Positions 54,320-62,672 of a DNA stretch of 64,000 nucleotides are shown one piece after another (the stretch's first letter is position 1; each line of letters opens with the position of its first letter). This DNA comes from Escherichia hormaechei_A (GTDB lineage: Bacteria > Pseudomonadota > Gammaproteobacteria > Enterobacterales > Enterobacteriaceae). Position numbers and translations under genes: made by a program. The notes beneath the pieces were generated by a model. It was given only the letters and a program-made list of their open reading frames with translations, was not told where the DNA came from and did not search any database. Where the stretch lies: assembly GCA_042434945.1 (NCBI GenBank), contig CP170191.1, positions 3,348,001 through 3,412,000 on the forward strand. The letters are read 5' to 3'.

Positions 54320-55078
54320 ATGAAAATGCGTGCAATCGGGCTGGCTGTGGGAACAACGCTCCTGCTAAGCGGCTGTCAGAATATGGATTCTAACGGCCTG
54401 ATGACCTCAGGCGCAGAAGCTTTTCAGGCCTACTCATTGAGCGATGCGCAGGTGAAAGCGTTGAGCGACGAGGCCTGTAAGGATATGGATGGAAAAGCTA
54501 CGCTTGCCCCGGCAAACAGCACCTACACGCAGCGTCTGAACAAGATTGCTTCCGCTCTGGGCGACAACATTAACGGTCAGCCGGTGAACTACAAGGTGTA
54601 TATGGCGAAAGACGTCAACGCCTTTGCGATGGCGAACGGCTGTATCCGCGTTTACAGCGGCCTGATGGACATGATGACCGACAACGAAGTGGAAGCGGTG
54701 ATCGGCCATGAAATGGGTCACGTTGCACTGGGTCACGTGAAGAAAGGGATGCAGGTTGCGCTGGGCACCAATGCCGTGCGCGCAGCGGCGGCCTCTGCGG
54801 GCGGCATCGTCGGCAGCCTGTCCCAGTCGCAGCTGGGCGACGTGGGCGAAAAACTGGTGAACTCGCAGTTCTCCCAGCGTCAGGAGTCGGAAGCGGATGA
54901 CTACTCTTACGATCTGTTGCGCAAACGCGGCATCAATCCATCGGGTTTAGCTACCAGCTTCGAAAAACTGGCGAAACTGGAGGAGGGCCGTCAAAGCTCC
55001 ATGTTTGACGATCACCCGGCTTCGGAAGAGCGTGCGCAGCATATTCGCGACCGTATGGCGGCAGACGGAATTAAATAA
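54320..55078 (+). CDS. loiP: Outer-membrane lipoprotein metalloprotease LoiP
   Basis: A 252-residue M48-family lipoprotein protease induced by low osmolarity: lipobox LLSGC, zinc motif VIGHEMGHVALGH and the third ligand in ESEADDYSYDLL. E. coli LoiP cleaves Phe-Phe bonds and works with BepA. The start at 54320 is the only one giving the lipoprotein signal. Sequence is native-type, diverged from E. coli at the N-terminus (MKMRAIGLAVGTTLLLSG). Confidence 0.93.
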   Translation: MKMRAIGLAVGTTLLLSGCQNMDSNGLMTSGAEAFQAYSLSDAQVKALSDEACKDMDGKATLAPANSTYTQRLNKIASALGDNINGQPVNYKVYMAKDVNAFAMANGCIRVYSGLMDMMTDNEVEAVIGHEMGHVALGHVKKGMQVALGTNAVRAAAASAGGIVGSLSQSQLGDVGEKLVNSQFSQRQESEADDYSYDLLRKRGINPSGLATSFEKLAKLEEGRQSSMFDDHPASEERAQHIRDRMAADGIK

Positions 55079-55084
55079 TTTCAG

Positions 55085-55111
55085 AAGGAGGCAGTTTTGC
55101 CTCCTTTTTAT
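55085..55111 (+). terminator. loiP terminator
   Basis: AAGGAGGCAGTTTTGCCTCCTTTTTA: a perfect GGAGGCA/TGCCTCC stem with a T run, 7 bp after the loiP stop. Confidence 0.9.
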
Positions 55112-55288
55112 TTCGCATGAATTGTTAACTTAAAAGCACGTATCGATAACACCCCTGAAAGCCCCGCCAAATCTGCCCTGTCACACTGAAATGTCTGGTC
55201 ACATAATTATTGCAAAGGTAACTTTTTCCGGTAATTATCTCTTCCGCAGTTATTCAAATTAATATATCCAGACAGAGACGTTCCCTCC

Positions 55289-56557
55289 GTGAAAAAAGAA
55301 TTATCATTAATTGCTTTAAGTTTATTTGCCGCATTACCTGCCGCCGCAAGCCAGCAATCCGACAGCAAGGGTTTTATTGACGACAGCCATCTGGATCTGT
55401 TTTTACGCAATGCGTATATCAGCCGCGACTACCATCAGGGCCAGCAGGACAAAGCCGAATGGGGTCAGGGGATCATCGCCACGTTTGCATCCGGCTATAC
55501 CGAAGGGCTGGTGGGCTTCGGCGTGGACGGTATCGCGCAGTATGGCGTGCGTCTGGACGGTGGCCGCGGCAAGAGCGGCGCGGGCGGCATCGACTTCTTT
55601 AAGCAGGAAGACGACGGCCGGGCAAAATCCGATCTGGCAAAGTTTGGCGCGACGGCCAAAATGCGCATCTCCAATACCGTGCTGAGCTACGGGAACCAGC
55701 GTCCTGAACTGCCAATCATTACATCCGACAGCTCCCGCCTGCTGTTTGAAAGCTACACCGGCACCCTGCTGACCTCGAAAGAGATCGACGGTCTGGAAGT
55801 CAACGCCGGTTACTTCACAGACGAGCAGCGTAAAAGCGATGACCGCCACGACAGCGGACTGAAGAGCCTCTCCTTCGGCGGTGCGAGCTATCAGTTTAAC
55901 GACCAGTTCAGCGGCGCGCTGTACGCCTCTCATAACGAAGAGGTGATGAACAAGCAGTACCTGGGCATGAACTTCAAACAGCCGTTCAGTACCGGGCAGC
56001 AGCTGGTGCTCGACTTCAACGGCTATAACTCCCGTCTCGACCAGCATTACGCGGACAGCCTCGACACGGGCCGCAGCAACACCATCTGGAGCCTGGCAGC
56101 GAGCTATATCTGGGACATTCACACGTTCAAAGTGGCGTACCAGCAGAGCAGCGGCAGTACCGGCTACAACTACGGCGGCTATCGCGACAAAGGCGGCGTG
56201 GGTGACGGCGGTAACACCATCTGGCTGGCGAACTCCTACTGGTCTGATTTCAACGGCGAAGATGAACGTTCCTGGCAGGCATCCTACGGTCTGGACTTTG
56301 GCGGCCTTGGTTTACCGGGCCTGAGCTGGACCACCGCCTACGTGCGCGGCGATAACATCAAAACCTCTGAAACCAGCAATGGCAAAGAGCACGAGTGGTT
56401 TAACCAGATCCAGTACCAGGTGCAGGATGGCCCGGCGAAAGATCTGAAGCTGAAGCTGCGCTACTCCGTACTGCGCGTCTCCAGCAACGCCAGCGAGTAC
56501 AACGTGGGCGGGGACGAGATCCGCGCTTACGTGGAATACCCGTTTAACGTGTTCTGA
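55289..56557 (+). CDS. OprD-family outer-membrane porin
   Basis: A 422-residue precursor with signal peptide (MKKELSLIALSLFAALPAAA) followed by the OprD start KGFIDDSHLDLFLRNAYISRDY; the C-terminus YVEYPFNVF fits a last beta strand with terminal Phe. OprD-family channels take up small carboxylates, basic amino acids or chito-oligosaccharides. It faces the seven-gene operon downstream and could feed it (inference). The upstream 178 bases are AT-rich with no gene. Confidence 0.88.
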   Translation: MKKELSLIALSLFAALPAAASQQSDSKGFIDDSHLDLFLRNAYISRDYHQGQQDKAEWGQGIIATFASGYTEGLVGFGVDGIAQYGVRLDGGRGKSGAGGIDFFKQEDDGRAKSDLAKFGATAKMRISNTVLSYGNQRPELPIITSDSSRLLFESYTGTLLTSKEIDGLEVNAGYFTDEQRKSDDRHDSGLKSLSFGGASYQFNDQFSGALYASHNEEVMNKQYLGMNFKQPFSTGQQLVLDFNGYNSRLDQHYADSLDTGRSNTIWSLAASYIWDIHTFKVAYQQSSGSTGYNYGGYRDKGGVGDGGNTIWLANSYWSDFNGEDERSWQASYGLDFGGLGLPGLSWTTAYVRGDNIKTSETSNGKEHEWFNQIQYQVQDGPAKDLKLKLRYSVLRVSSNASEYNVGGDEIRAYVEYPFNVF

Positions 56558-56561
56558 TTTA

Positions 56562-56640
56562 CCCCCTCACCCTAACCCTCTCCCAAAGGGAGAGGGAACG
56601 CTGTCACCCTCTCCCTTTGGGAGAGGGCTGGGGTGAGGGC
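56562..56640. repeat. Tandem CCCTCTCCC-type hairpin repeats
   Basis: CCCCCTCACCCTAACCCTCTCCCAAAGGGAGAGGG followed by CCCTCTCCCTTTGGGAGAGGGCTGGGGTGAGGG; two palindromes in mirror orientation between convergent porin and decarboxylase genes, probably also acting as a terminator. Confidence 0.75.
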
Positions 56641-56659
56641 TTCAGACCGCACTGCACTG

Positions 56660-58300
56660 CTAGTAAAGCGTCTTCTGCGGCGGCCCCGCAAACTTAAGGG
56701 CGCCAATCTGCCCCATCCGCACTTCCACTACCGACGGCCCCGGCATCGCCAGCGCCTCCGTCATCACCGCATCAAAATCCTCTGCCCGCTCAACGCTCCA
56801 CGCCTGAAGGCCAATCGCCTGCGCCAGCAGGGTAAAGTCCGGCGTATGCAGTTCGTTATAGTACTGACGCCCGCCAAAATATTTATCCTGAATACCACGC
56901 ATTACGCCGTAGCCCCCGTCGTTCATGACCAGCAGCGTCACGTTAGCTTTCTCCTGCGCCAGCGTCGCCAGCTCGCCTAAATTCAGACTCACGCCGCCGT
57001 CGCCCACCAGCCCCACCACCTTGCGCTGCGGGTTGGCAATCGCGGTGCCGATGGCCATCGGCAGCCCCATACCAATCGCCCCGGCGAGGGAGTGAATGTT
57101 CATCATCGGACCGTTAGCCCTGAACAGGCGGCTACCCCACAGGCTGCCGGACACGGTGATATCGCGCACCAGCAGGCCATCTTTCGGCAGCGCTTTCTCG
57201 ATGGCATCGTTGAGCTTCGCGTAGGCGCCGCACTGCTCGCGCAGCCCCTGTTCGGCTTGCTCAACCGCCTGCTGCACCTGCGTATCCCACTGTGCGTTGC
57301 CCCACTCGCGGCCCTGAATTTTGTCTGCAAGCGCGCCAAGCACCGCTGAACAATCGGCTATCAACGTGCTATCCATCAGGTAGTTACGGCTTGCTGCCGC
57401 CGGGTCGATATCGATCTGCACCCGCGGGGAAGGCAGCTCAAGCGTCCAGGAACGGGTTTCGTTGCTGCGCAGGCGAGAACCGGCCACCAGCGTAAAATCG
57501 CACTGCGCGATCAGCGCCTCCACCGACGGCGAGTTGTGAAACGCCCGCAGGCTGGCGCGGTGGCTGTCCGGCAGCACGCCGCGCGCATGGGTGCTGGAAA
57601 TCACGGTGATGCCCGCATCCGCCAGCGTTTTAACCGCCTCAGCGCTGCCCAGCGCCCCGCCCCCCAGCCACAGCAGCGGCTGTTTCGCCTGTTGGAGCTG
57701 CGCCCACAGCGCGTCAACCATTCCGGTATCCACGGCTGGAACCGATGCCGGTTTAACCGGTTTAGTCACCAGCGACAGCGGAATTTTGGCGCCCTGAATA
57801 TCAATCGGGATTTCCACCGAGACCGGTCCGCACGGCGGGGTCTGCGCGTCCTGGATAGCTTTATGCAGAATCGCTATCGCCTGATTCGCATTGCTGATGC
57901 GGTACGCCCGTTTTGAGCTGGCCTTCAGGAAGGTCAGCTGGTCACGGGTTTCATGGATAAACCCGGTGTCGGCGTCCAGCCAGGCTTTCTCAACCTGCCC
58001 GGTTAAATGCAGCAGCGGCGTGCAGGCATTCATGGCTTCCACCAGCGCGCCTACCGCATTACCCGCCCCCGCGCCGGTGCTGGTCAGCGCCACGCCGAGG
58101 CCGGAAAAGCGCCCGTGGGCATCGGCCATGGTGACGGAACCGGCTTCACCGCGGGCGGGCACAAAGCGGATATTGCCCCGCTGCCCAACCGCATCCGCGA
58201 TCGGCAGGTTGTGAATGGAGATGACGCCGTAGATGGCCTCAACCTGATACTGCTCCAGCGTTCTGGCGATGGCGTCGCCGACGGTTATCATTTCGCTCAT
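56660..58300 (-). CDS. ThDP-dependent decarboxylase-like enzyme (acetolactate synthase/benzoylformate decarboxylase family)
   Basis: A 546-residue three-domain ThDP enzyme. The activating Glu is in VPARGEAGSVTMADA (~residue 51), the central domain follows, and the Mg/ThDP motif is GDGGVSLNLGELATLAQEKANVTLLVMNDGGYG (~440). No FAD-specific or regulatory-subunit context is seen, so decarboxylation of a 2-oxo acid to an aldehyde is more likely than acetolactate synthesis. It is last in the operon, 13 bp after the aldehyde dehydrogenase gene, which would oxidise such an aldehyde. The exact substrate cannot be read. Confidence 0.82.
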   Translation of the reverse strand: MSEMITVGDAIARTLEQYQVEAIYGVISIHNLPIADAVGQRGNIRFVPARGEAGSVTMADAHGRFSGLGVALTSTGAGAGNAVGALVEAMNACTPLLHLTGQVEKAWLDADTGFIHETRDQLTFLKASSKRAYRISNANQAIAILHKAIQDAQTPPCGPVSVEIPIDIQGAKIPLSLVTKPVKPASVPAVDTGMVDALWAQLQQAKQPLLWLGGGALGSAEAVKTLADAGITVISSTHARGVLPDSHRASLRAFHNSPSVEALIAQCDFTLVAGSRLRSNETRSWTLELPSPRVQIDIDPAAASRNYLMDSTLIADCSAVLGALADKIQGREWGNAQWDTQVQQAVEQAEQGLREQCGAYAKLNDAIEKALPKDGLLVRDITVSGSLWGSRLFRANGPMMNIHSLAGAIGMGLPMAIGTAIANPQRKVVGLVGDGGVSLNLGELATLAQEKANVTLLVMNDGGYGVMRGIQDKYFGGRQYYNELHTPDFTLLAQAIGLQAWSVERAEDFDAVMTEALAMPGPSVVEVRMGQIGALKFAGPPQKTLY

Positions 58301-58313
58301 TGCTCACCCTTTC

Positions 58314-59783
58314 TCAGTCGCACCAGTGGTTGACGCTGTTACCCGTCGCCAGATAAATGCTCTTTTGTTGCATCCAGGCTTTCAGCCCCTGTATACCCTT
58401 CTCGCGGCCCAGACCGCTCTCTTTAAAGCCCCCGAACGGGGTCGAAATCGCAAAGACTTTGTAGGTGTTGATCCACACCGTGCCTGCCTCCAGCTGCTCG
58501 CTGAGACGCAGGGCGTGCCCGGTATCGCGCGTCCAGATCCCCGCCGCCAGGCCGTAAACCGAGTCGTTCGCCTCGCGGATAAGCGTGGCTTCATCGGCAA
58601 ACGACATCGCCACCAGCACCGGGCCGAAGATCTCTTCCTGACAGGCGCGGGCGCTGTTGCTCAACCCTTCAATAATCGTGGGCTGGAAAAAGCTGCCGTT
58701 TGCCAGAGCGGGATCGGCGGGGATCTCGCCGCCGCACAGCACGCGGCCCCCTTCACGCTTCGCCAGTTCGACGTACTCGATCACGCTCTGGCGATGTTTT
58801 TCGCCGATCAGCGGTCCGACATGCACGCCGTCGGTAAACGGGTGTCCGACGCGCAGCCCGCGAGTTAATTCCAGCAGCCTCGCCATCAGCGGGGCGTAAA
58901 TGCTCTCGTGGATAAACAGCCGCGACCCGGCGATACACGCCTGCCCCGCCGAGCTGAAAATGCCATAGCAGATCCCGCGCGCGGCCTGTTCGATATCAGC
59001 ATCCTCCAGCACGATGGTCGGCGATTTGCCGCCCAGCTCCAGCGAGGCCGGGATCAGTTTTTCCGCCGCCACGTGCGCCAGATGGCGGCCCGTGGTGGTT
59101 CCACCGGTAAAGGAGATTTTGCGCACGCGAGGATGGCGCGCCAGCGCATCGCCAATCACCGAGCCTTTGCCCGGCAGGACGCTCAGCAGCCCGGCAGGCA
59201 GCCCGGCCTGTTCAAAAATCCGCGCCAGCTCCAGCGCCATCAGCGGCGTGGCTTCGGCCGGCTTGAGGATCACCGCGTTTCCGGCGGCAATCGCCGGTGC
59301 GACCTTCTGCATTTCGCTGGCAATCGGCGAGTTCCACGGCGTGATGGCCGCTACCACGCCGAGCGGCTCATAGCGGCTCAGCGTCAGCAGATCCGGCTGG
59401 CGCGGCGTGGGCAGTTCCCCTTCCAGCAGCTCGCAGGCGGCGGCAAAGTAGCGCGCCGTTCCCGCCGCGCTCATCACCAGCCCGCGCGCTTCCGCCAGCG
59501 GCTTGCCGTTATCACGGCTCTGCATCTGCGCCAACGCGTCGACGCGGGATTCAATGAGATCGGCAACCTTATGCAGGATCTTCGCGCGCATATGCGGCAG
59601 GCTGTTACGCCAGGCGGGATCGCGCCAGGCGCGCTCTCCGGCGTCTACCGCCTCCTCCAGGTCATCCAGACTGGCGGCGTTCAGCGTCGCGTTGATCGAC
59701 CCGTCTGCCGGGAAGTGGCTCTGCATCGGATTGCCGCCGCCGTGTCGCCACTGGCCGCCGATAAAAATCTTCAGATCGTCCAT
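58314..59783 (-). CDS. NAD(P)-dependent aldehyde dehydrogenase
   Basis: A 489-residue ALDH-superfamily enzyme: ITPWNSPIASEMQKVAPA (Asn of the oxyanion hole), FTGGTTTGRHLA (cofactor), Glu in LELGGKSPTIV and catalytic Cys in SAGQACIAGSRL. It oxidises an aldehyde to the acid, presumably the product of the adjacent ThDP enzyme. It is placed between the ThDP gene (13-bp gap) and the aspartate dehydrogenase-like gene (9-bp gap). Confidence 0.9.
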   Translation of the reverse strand: MDDLKIFIGGQWRHGGGNPMQSHFPADGSINATLNAASLDDLEEAVDAGERAWRDPAWRNSLPHMRAKILHKVADLIESRVDALAQMQSRDNGKPLAEARGLVMSAAGTARYFAAACELLEGELPTPRQPDLLTLSRYEPLGVVAAITPWNSPIASEMQKVAPAIAAGNAVILKPAEATPLMALELARIFEQAGLPAGLLSVLPGKGSVIGDALARHPRVRKISFTGGTTTGRHLAHVAAEKLIPASLELGGKSPTIVLEDADIEQAARGICYGIFSSAGQACIAGSRLFIHESIYAPLMARLLELTRGLRVGHPFTDGVHVGPLIGEKHRQSVIEYVELAKREGGRVLCGGEIPADPALANGSFFQPTIIEGLSNSARACQEEIFGPVLVAMSFADEATLIREANDSVYGLAAGIWTRDTGHALRLSEQLEAGTVWINTYKVFAISTPFGGFKESGLGREKGIQGLKAWMQQKSIYLATGNSVNHWCD

Positions 59784-59792
59784 CGTCTCTCC

Positions 59793-60563
59793 TCAGCTCA
59801 GGGCCAGCTCGCGGCAGGCGCGCACCGCGCTCAGTGCCGCCAGGGTGGAGGTTTTAGGATTAGAAGCCAGCGGCAGTCCGCTCAGCTCCAGATGAAACTC
59901 GCCGAACAATCCTTCCACATGGAGCGTGTGGATGTTACGTTTCGTTGCCGGGTCAACCATCAGCTGCACGCGGGTATCGTCCATCCCGACGCCGCCGAGC
60001 GCCACGGTCGCCGCCACGTTGGCGTTCGCCGGGAACAGCCGCGCCGCCTCGCGGGCGCTGCCTTCAAAAAAGACCTTTTCCTCTGTCACCGCATTCAGAT
60101 CGATAAGCTGCTCAGCATAGCTGCCGCGCCAGCTGGCCGGGCTTTTGCGCGACTGATAGGTAACGCGCTCAAGGCCGCCCTCTTTCGCCGCCGCCAGCCC
60201 GTCAATACCGGCCACCGCACCGGAAAGCAGGGTGAGTTTTCCGCCCGCAGCGAGCAGACGCTGCTCCAGCGCGCTGTCCGCCAGCGCGCCGGTGGAAATG
60301 ACGGCCAGATGCCAGCCGCGACGCAGGATCTCTTCCCCGTACTGGGCCACCGCCTGCTGGCTGGCGCATTCCAGCACCAGATCCGGCGTTTGTGCGCACG
60401 CCATCGGCGACGTCAGCGCCTCAACCGCATCGCCAAACTGGTCGTGAATGGCGGCATGGTGAGACGCGCGCGCCACGATCCAGCCGATAGCCACGCCGGC
60501 GGGCAGGCGCTCAATCACCGCCTGCGCCATGGCGCCAAAACCAATCAACATTACCTTTTTCAT
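59793..60563 (-). CDS. L-aspartate dehydrogenase-family protein
   Basis: A 256-residue protein with an N-terminal Rossmann fold (KKVMLIGFGAMAQAVIERL) and the AspDH C-terminal domain with GAVAGIDGL, FPANANVAATVALGG and SNPKTSTLAALSAV, the family-conserved substrate-side motifs. Known members use NAD(P) to interconvert aspartate and oxaloacetate plus ammonia, or iminoaspartate for NAD synthesis. Its location within a catabolic operon, away from nadA/nadC, points to another amino- or imino-acid substrate. Confidence 0.85.
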   Translation of the reverse strand: MKKVMLIGFGAMAQAVIERLPAGVAIGWIVARASHHAAIHDQFGDAVEALTSPMACAQTPDLVLECASQQAVAQYGEEILRRGWHLAVISTGALADSALEQRLLAAGGKLTLLSGAVAGIDGLAAAKEGGLERVTYQSRKSPASWRGSYAEQLIDLNAVTEEKVFFEGSAREAARLFPANANVAATVALGGVGMDDTRVQLMVDPATKRNIHTLHVEGLFGEFHLELSGLPLASNPKTSTLAALSAVRACRELALS

Positions 60564-60572
60564 GATGTGTCC

Positions 60573-61367
60573 TTACAGATGGCGGCAGAAGCCGCCGGAA
60601 ACGTCCAGCGCCGCGCCGGTGGTAAACGAGGCCAGCGGCGAAGCGAGGAACAGCAGCGCCTGCGCGGGCTCCTGCGGCTTGCCGAGGCGCGCCATCGGAA
60701 TGCCGCGCTTGCGCGCGATATCCGCCGTCCACTCCGGCCAGCTCTGGCTTTTGTCCGCCCGGTTTTCAAAGCGGCGCTGCCACTGGCCGGATTCCACCAT
60801 GCCGAGCAGAATGGAATTGACGCGAATACCTTTGCCCACCAGCTCTTTCGACAGCGTCAGCGTCATGTTCAGCAGCGCGGCACGAGCGGCAGAGGTGGCG
60901 ATCATGTGCTCCTCCGGCTGTAGCGCCAGCAGGGAGTTCACGCAGGTAACAGAGGCAATGTCGGACTGCTCCAGCAGAGGCTGAAACGCCTGCACCGGGT
61001 TAATCACCCCGAACAGTTTGAGTTCGGCTTCGTGCAGCCACGCCTCGCGCGGGGTGTCATGGAAGTGCGCCACGTAGCCCTGCCCGGCGTTGTTGATCAG
61101 CATATCCGCCGCGCCAAAACGCGCCTGCACCGCATCCGCGAAGGCCTGAAATTCGTCGGCGTTCAGCACGTCGCAGCGGTAAGCGAAAATCTCCCCGTGG
61201 GGAAATTCGTTTTGCAGCGTCGCATGGGCGCTGGCGAGCCGATCCGGGTCACGGCCGCAGAAGGCGACTTTCGCCCCTTCACCCAGCAGCAGGCGCAGCG
61301 TTTCAAAGCCAATGCCGGAAGAACCGCCGGTAACGACCGCTACGCGCCCGTCAATTTGTGCATTCAT
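60573..61367 (-). CDS. SDR-family NAD(P)-dependent oxidoreductase
   Basis: A 264-residue classical SDR: VTGGSSGIGFETLRLL, NNAGQGYVAHF and terminal TTGAALDVSGGF. The catalytic region has SLLALQPEEHMIATSAARAALL, where the expected YxxxK is replaced by MIATSAARA, so the Tyr/Lys pair is not evident; activity as a standard dehydrogenase is therefore uncertain. The start at 61367 (MNAQIDGRVA) is chosen; a much longer frame reads through the hydrolase gene. It overlaps the end of the hydrolase gene by 17 bp. Confidence 0.85.
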   Translation of the reverse strand: MNAQIDGRVAVVTGGSSGIGFETLRLLLGEGAKVAFCGRDPDRLASAHATLQNEFPHGEIFAYRCDVLNADEFQAFADAVQARFGAADMLINNAGQGYVAHFHDTPREAWLHEAELKLFGVINPVQAFQPLLEQSDIASVTCVNSLLALQPEEHMIATSAARAALLNMTLTLSKELVGKGIRVNSILLGMVESGQWQRRFENRADKSQSWPEWTADIARKRGIPMARLGKPQEPAQALLFLASPLASFTTGAALDVSGGFCRHL

Positions 61368-62124
61368 CGCGCACCTCTTCGTTAATGCGTAAAAGCTGTT
61401 GGTTGAAAAACGCGTCGTTATCGAGATAGCTGGCGTGCCCGGCCTGCGGAATGGCGATAAACGGCATGCCGTAGCGCAGCGCCAGACCCTGAACCAGTTC
61501 CGGCTGGGTGATGGCATCCTGCTCGCCGCACCAGACTTCAAACGTGCCGGAGTAGCGTTTAAGCCAGCCGTGGATATCGTCATGCGCCAGCATCCACGCG
61601 GCGGCAAGGTAGCCTTCCGGGCGCAGCGCCCGCATGCCCGCCGCGACGGTGGCGATATCTTCCGCGCGCGCGCCGGGGCGCAGCAGCTTCGCGGCGCGGG
61701 TCTGGGCGAGGATGTCGCCTCCCAGCGCCATCTGCTGCTCGCGGTTGCGCCATACCTGCTCCCGCTGCTCCGGCGCGGCATTGCCGTACCCCTGCGCGGC
61801 GTCGGCCAGCACCAGATGAATGACGCGATCCGGGAACTTTGCCGCAAAGGCGCTGGCCACCAGCGCCCCCAGGGAATGGCCGACCAGCACTGCCTGCCAG
61901 ACACCGGCGCGATCCAGCATCGCCGCCAGCGCGTCGGCGTAATCCCCCGCGTTCGCCCGCGCTACGGCCAGCATCGGGCTTTCGCCGTAACCGGGCATGT
62001 CCCACGCCAGCACGCGAAAACCGTTCAGCGCCATTTGCTTGTGCCAGGAGGCGGCGCCGGAGCTGATCCCGTGCAGCAGCATCAGCGGAATACCGCTTCC
62101 CTGTTCACGAAAACCCGTCATCAT
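61351..62124 (-). CDS. Alpha/beta-fold hydrolase
   Basis: A 257-residue hydrolase with oxyanion HGISSGAASW, nucleophile elbow GHSLGALVAS, acid in CGEQDAIT and catalytic His in QAGHASYLDND. The layout resembles C-C bond (MhpC-like) or lactone/ester hydrolases of aromatic and acid catabolism. It lies 7 bp downstream of the cupin gene. Confidence 0.87.
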   Translation of the reverse strand: MMTGFREQGSGIPLMLLHGISSGAASWHKQMALNGFRVLAWDMPGYGESPMLAVARANAGDYADALAAMLDRAGVWQAVLVGHSLGALVASAFAAKFPDRVIHLVLADAAQGYGNAAPEQREQVWRNREQQMALGGDILAQTRAAKLLRPGARAEDIATVAAGMRALRPEGYLAAAWMLAHDDIHGWLKRYSGTFEVWCGEQDAITQPELVQGLALRYGMPFIAIPQAGHASYLDNDAFFNQQLLRINEEVRDECTN

Positions 62125-62131
62125 GCCCCCC

Positions 62132-62662
62132 TTAGTTCCGCTTCACTTTGGAAAGCGGATGGTCGGACGGATAGGTTGGGATTTCCGGCTTGTTGGTCCC
62201 CAGCATGACGCACATCAGCGCTTCTTCTTCGCCGTGGTTAAACAGGCCGCGATAGATGCCCGGCGGAACGGAGATCAGGTCACGCTCACGCAGCACGGTT
62301 TCTGTGTAGTTGTCGCCGTCCTGGATCATCAGCGTGATCTGCCCCTTGAGCATGAAGAACACCTCTTCCACGTCGTCGTGCAGGTGCAGCGGTCCTTCGC
62401 ACTTCGACGGCAGCACCATGGTGGAGAAGGTAAAATGGTCCGCCTGCACGGTGTTGGTGTCGTTCGCGACGCCCGTTGCGCCAGTGCCGATGTAGCGCAT
62501 CTGCGCCCGGCGGTATTTCGGGTCAAAATCGGCCTGGAACTTCAGCGCGTTCCAGTCGTATTTACGGCCTTCGAAGCGCGCGATGCGCGACTCGACCCAC
62601 TCTTCCATCGTCAGATGGTCAGGTTTGATGCCTGTTGTGTTGGTTACGGTTGAATCAGTCAT
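62132..62662 (-). CDS. Cupin-domain protein
   Basis: A 176-residue single cupin. Motif 1 is GPLHLHDDVEEVFFMLKGQI (two His and a Glu as metal ligands) and motif 2 VPPGIYRGLFNHGEEEALM (His). It could be a dioxygenase, isomerase or a stabilising cupin; the substrate is unknown. The N-terminal ~60 residues carry extra sequence with an invariant-looking WNALKFQADFDPKYRRAQMRY region. It lies 10 bp after the transporter gene. Confidence 0.82.
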   Translation of the reverse strand: MTDSTVTNTTGIKPDHLTMEEWVESRIARFEGRKYDWNALKFQADFDPKYRRAQMRYIGTGATGVANDTNTVQADHFTFSTMVLPSKCEGPLHLHDDVEEVFFMLKGQITLMIQDGDNYTETVLRERDLISVPPGIYRGLFNHGEEEALMCVMLGTNKPEIPTYPSDHPLSKVKRN

Positions 62663-62672
62663 GACACTCTCC

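Noticed and set aside
58908..60923. 671-codon plus-strand open frame across the ALDH, AspDH and SDR genes
   Set aside because: Antisense frame in GC-rich DNA, crossing three real genes; Arg/Gln-rich without family motifs.
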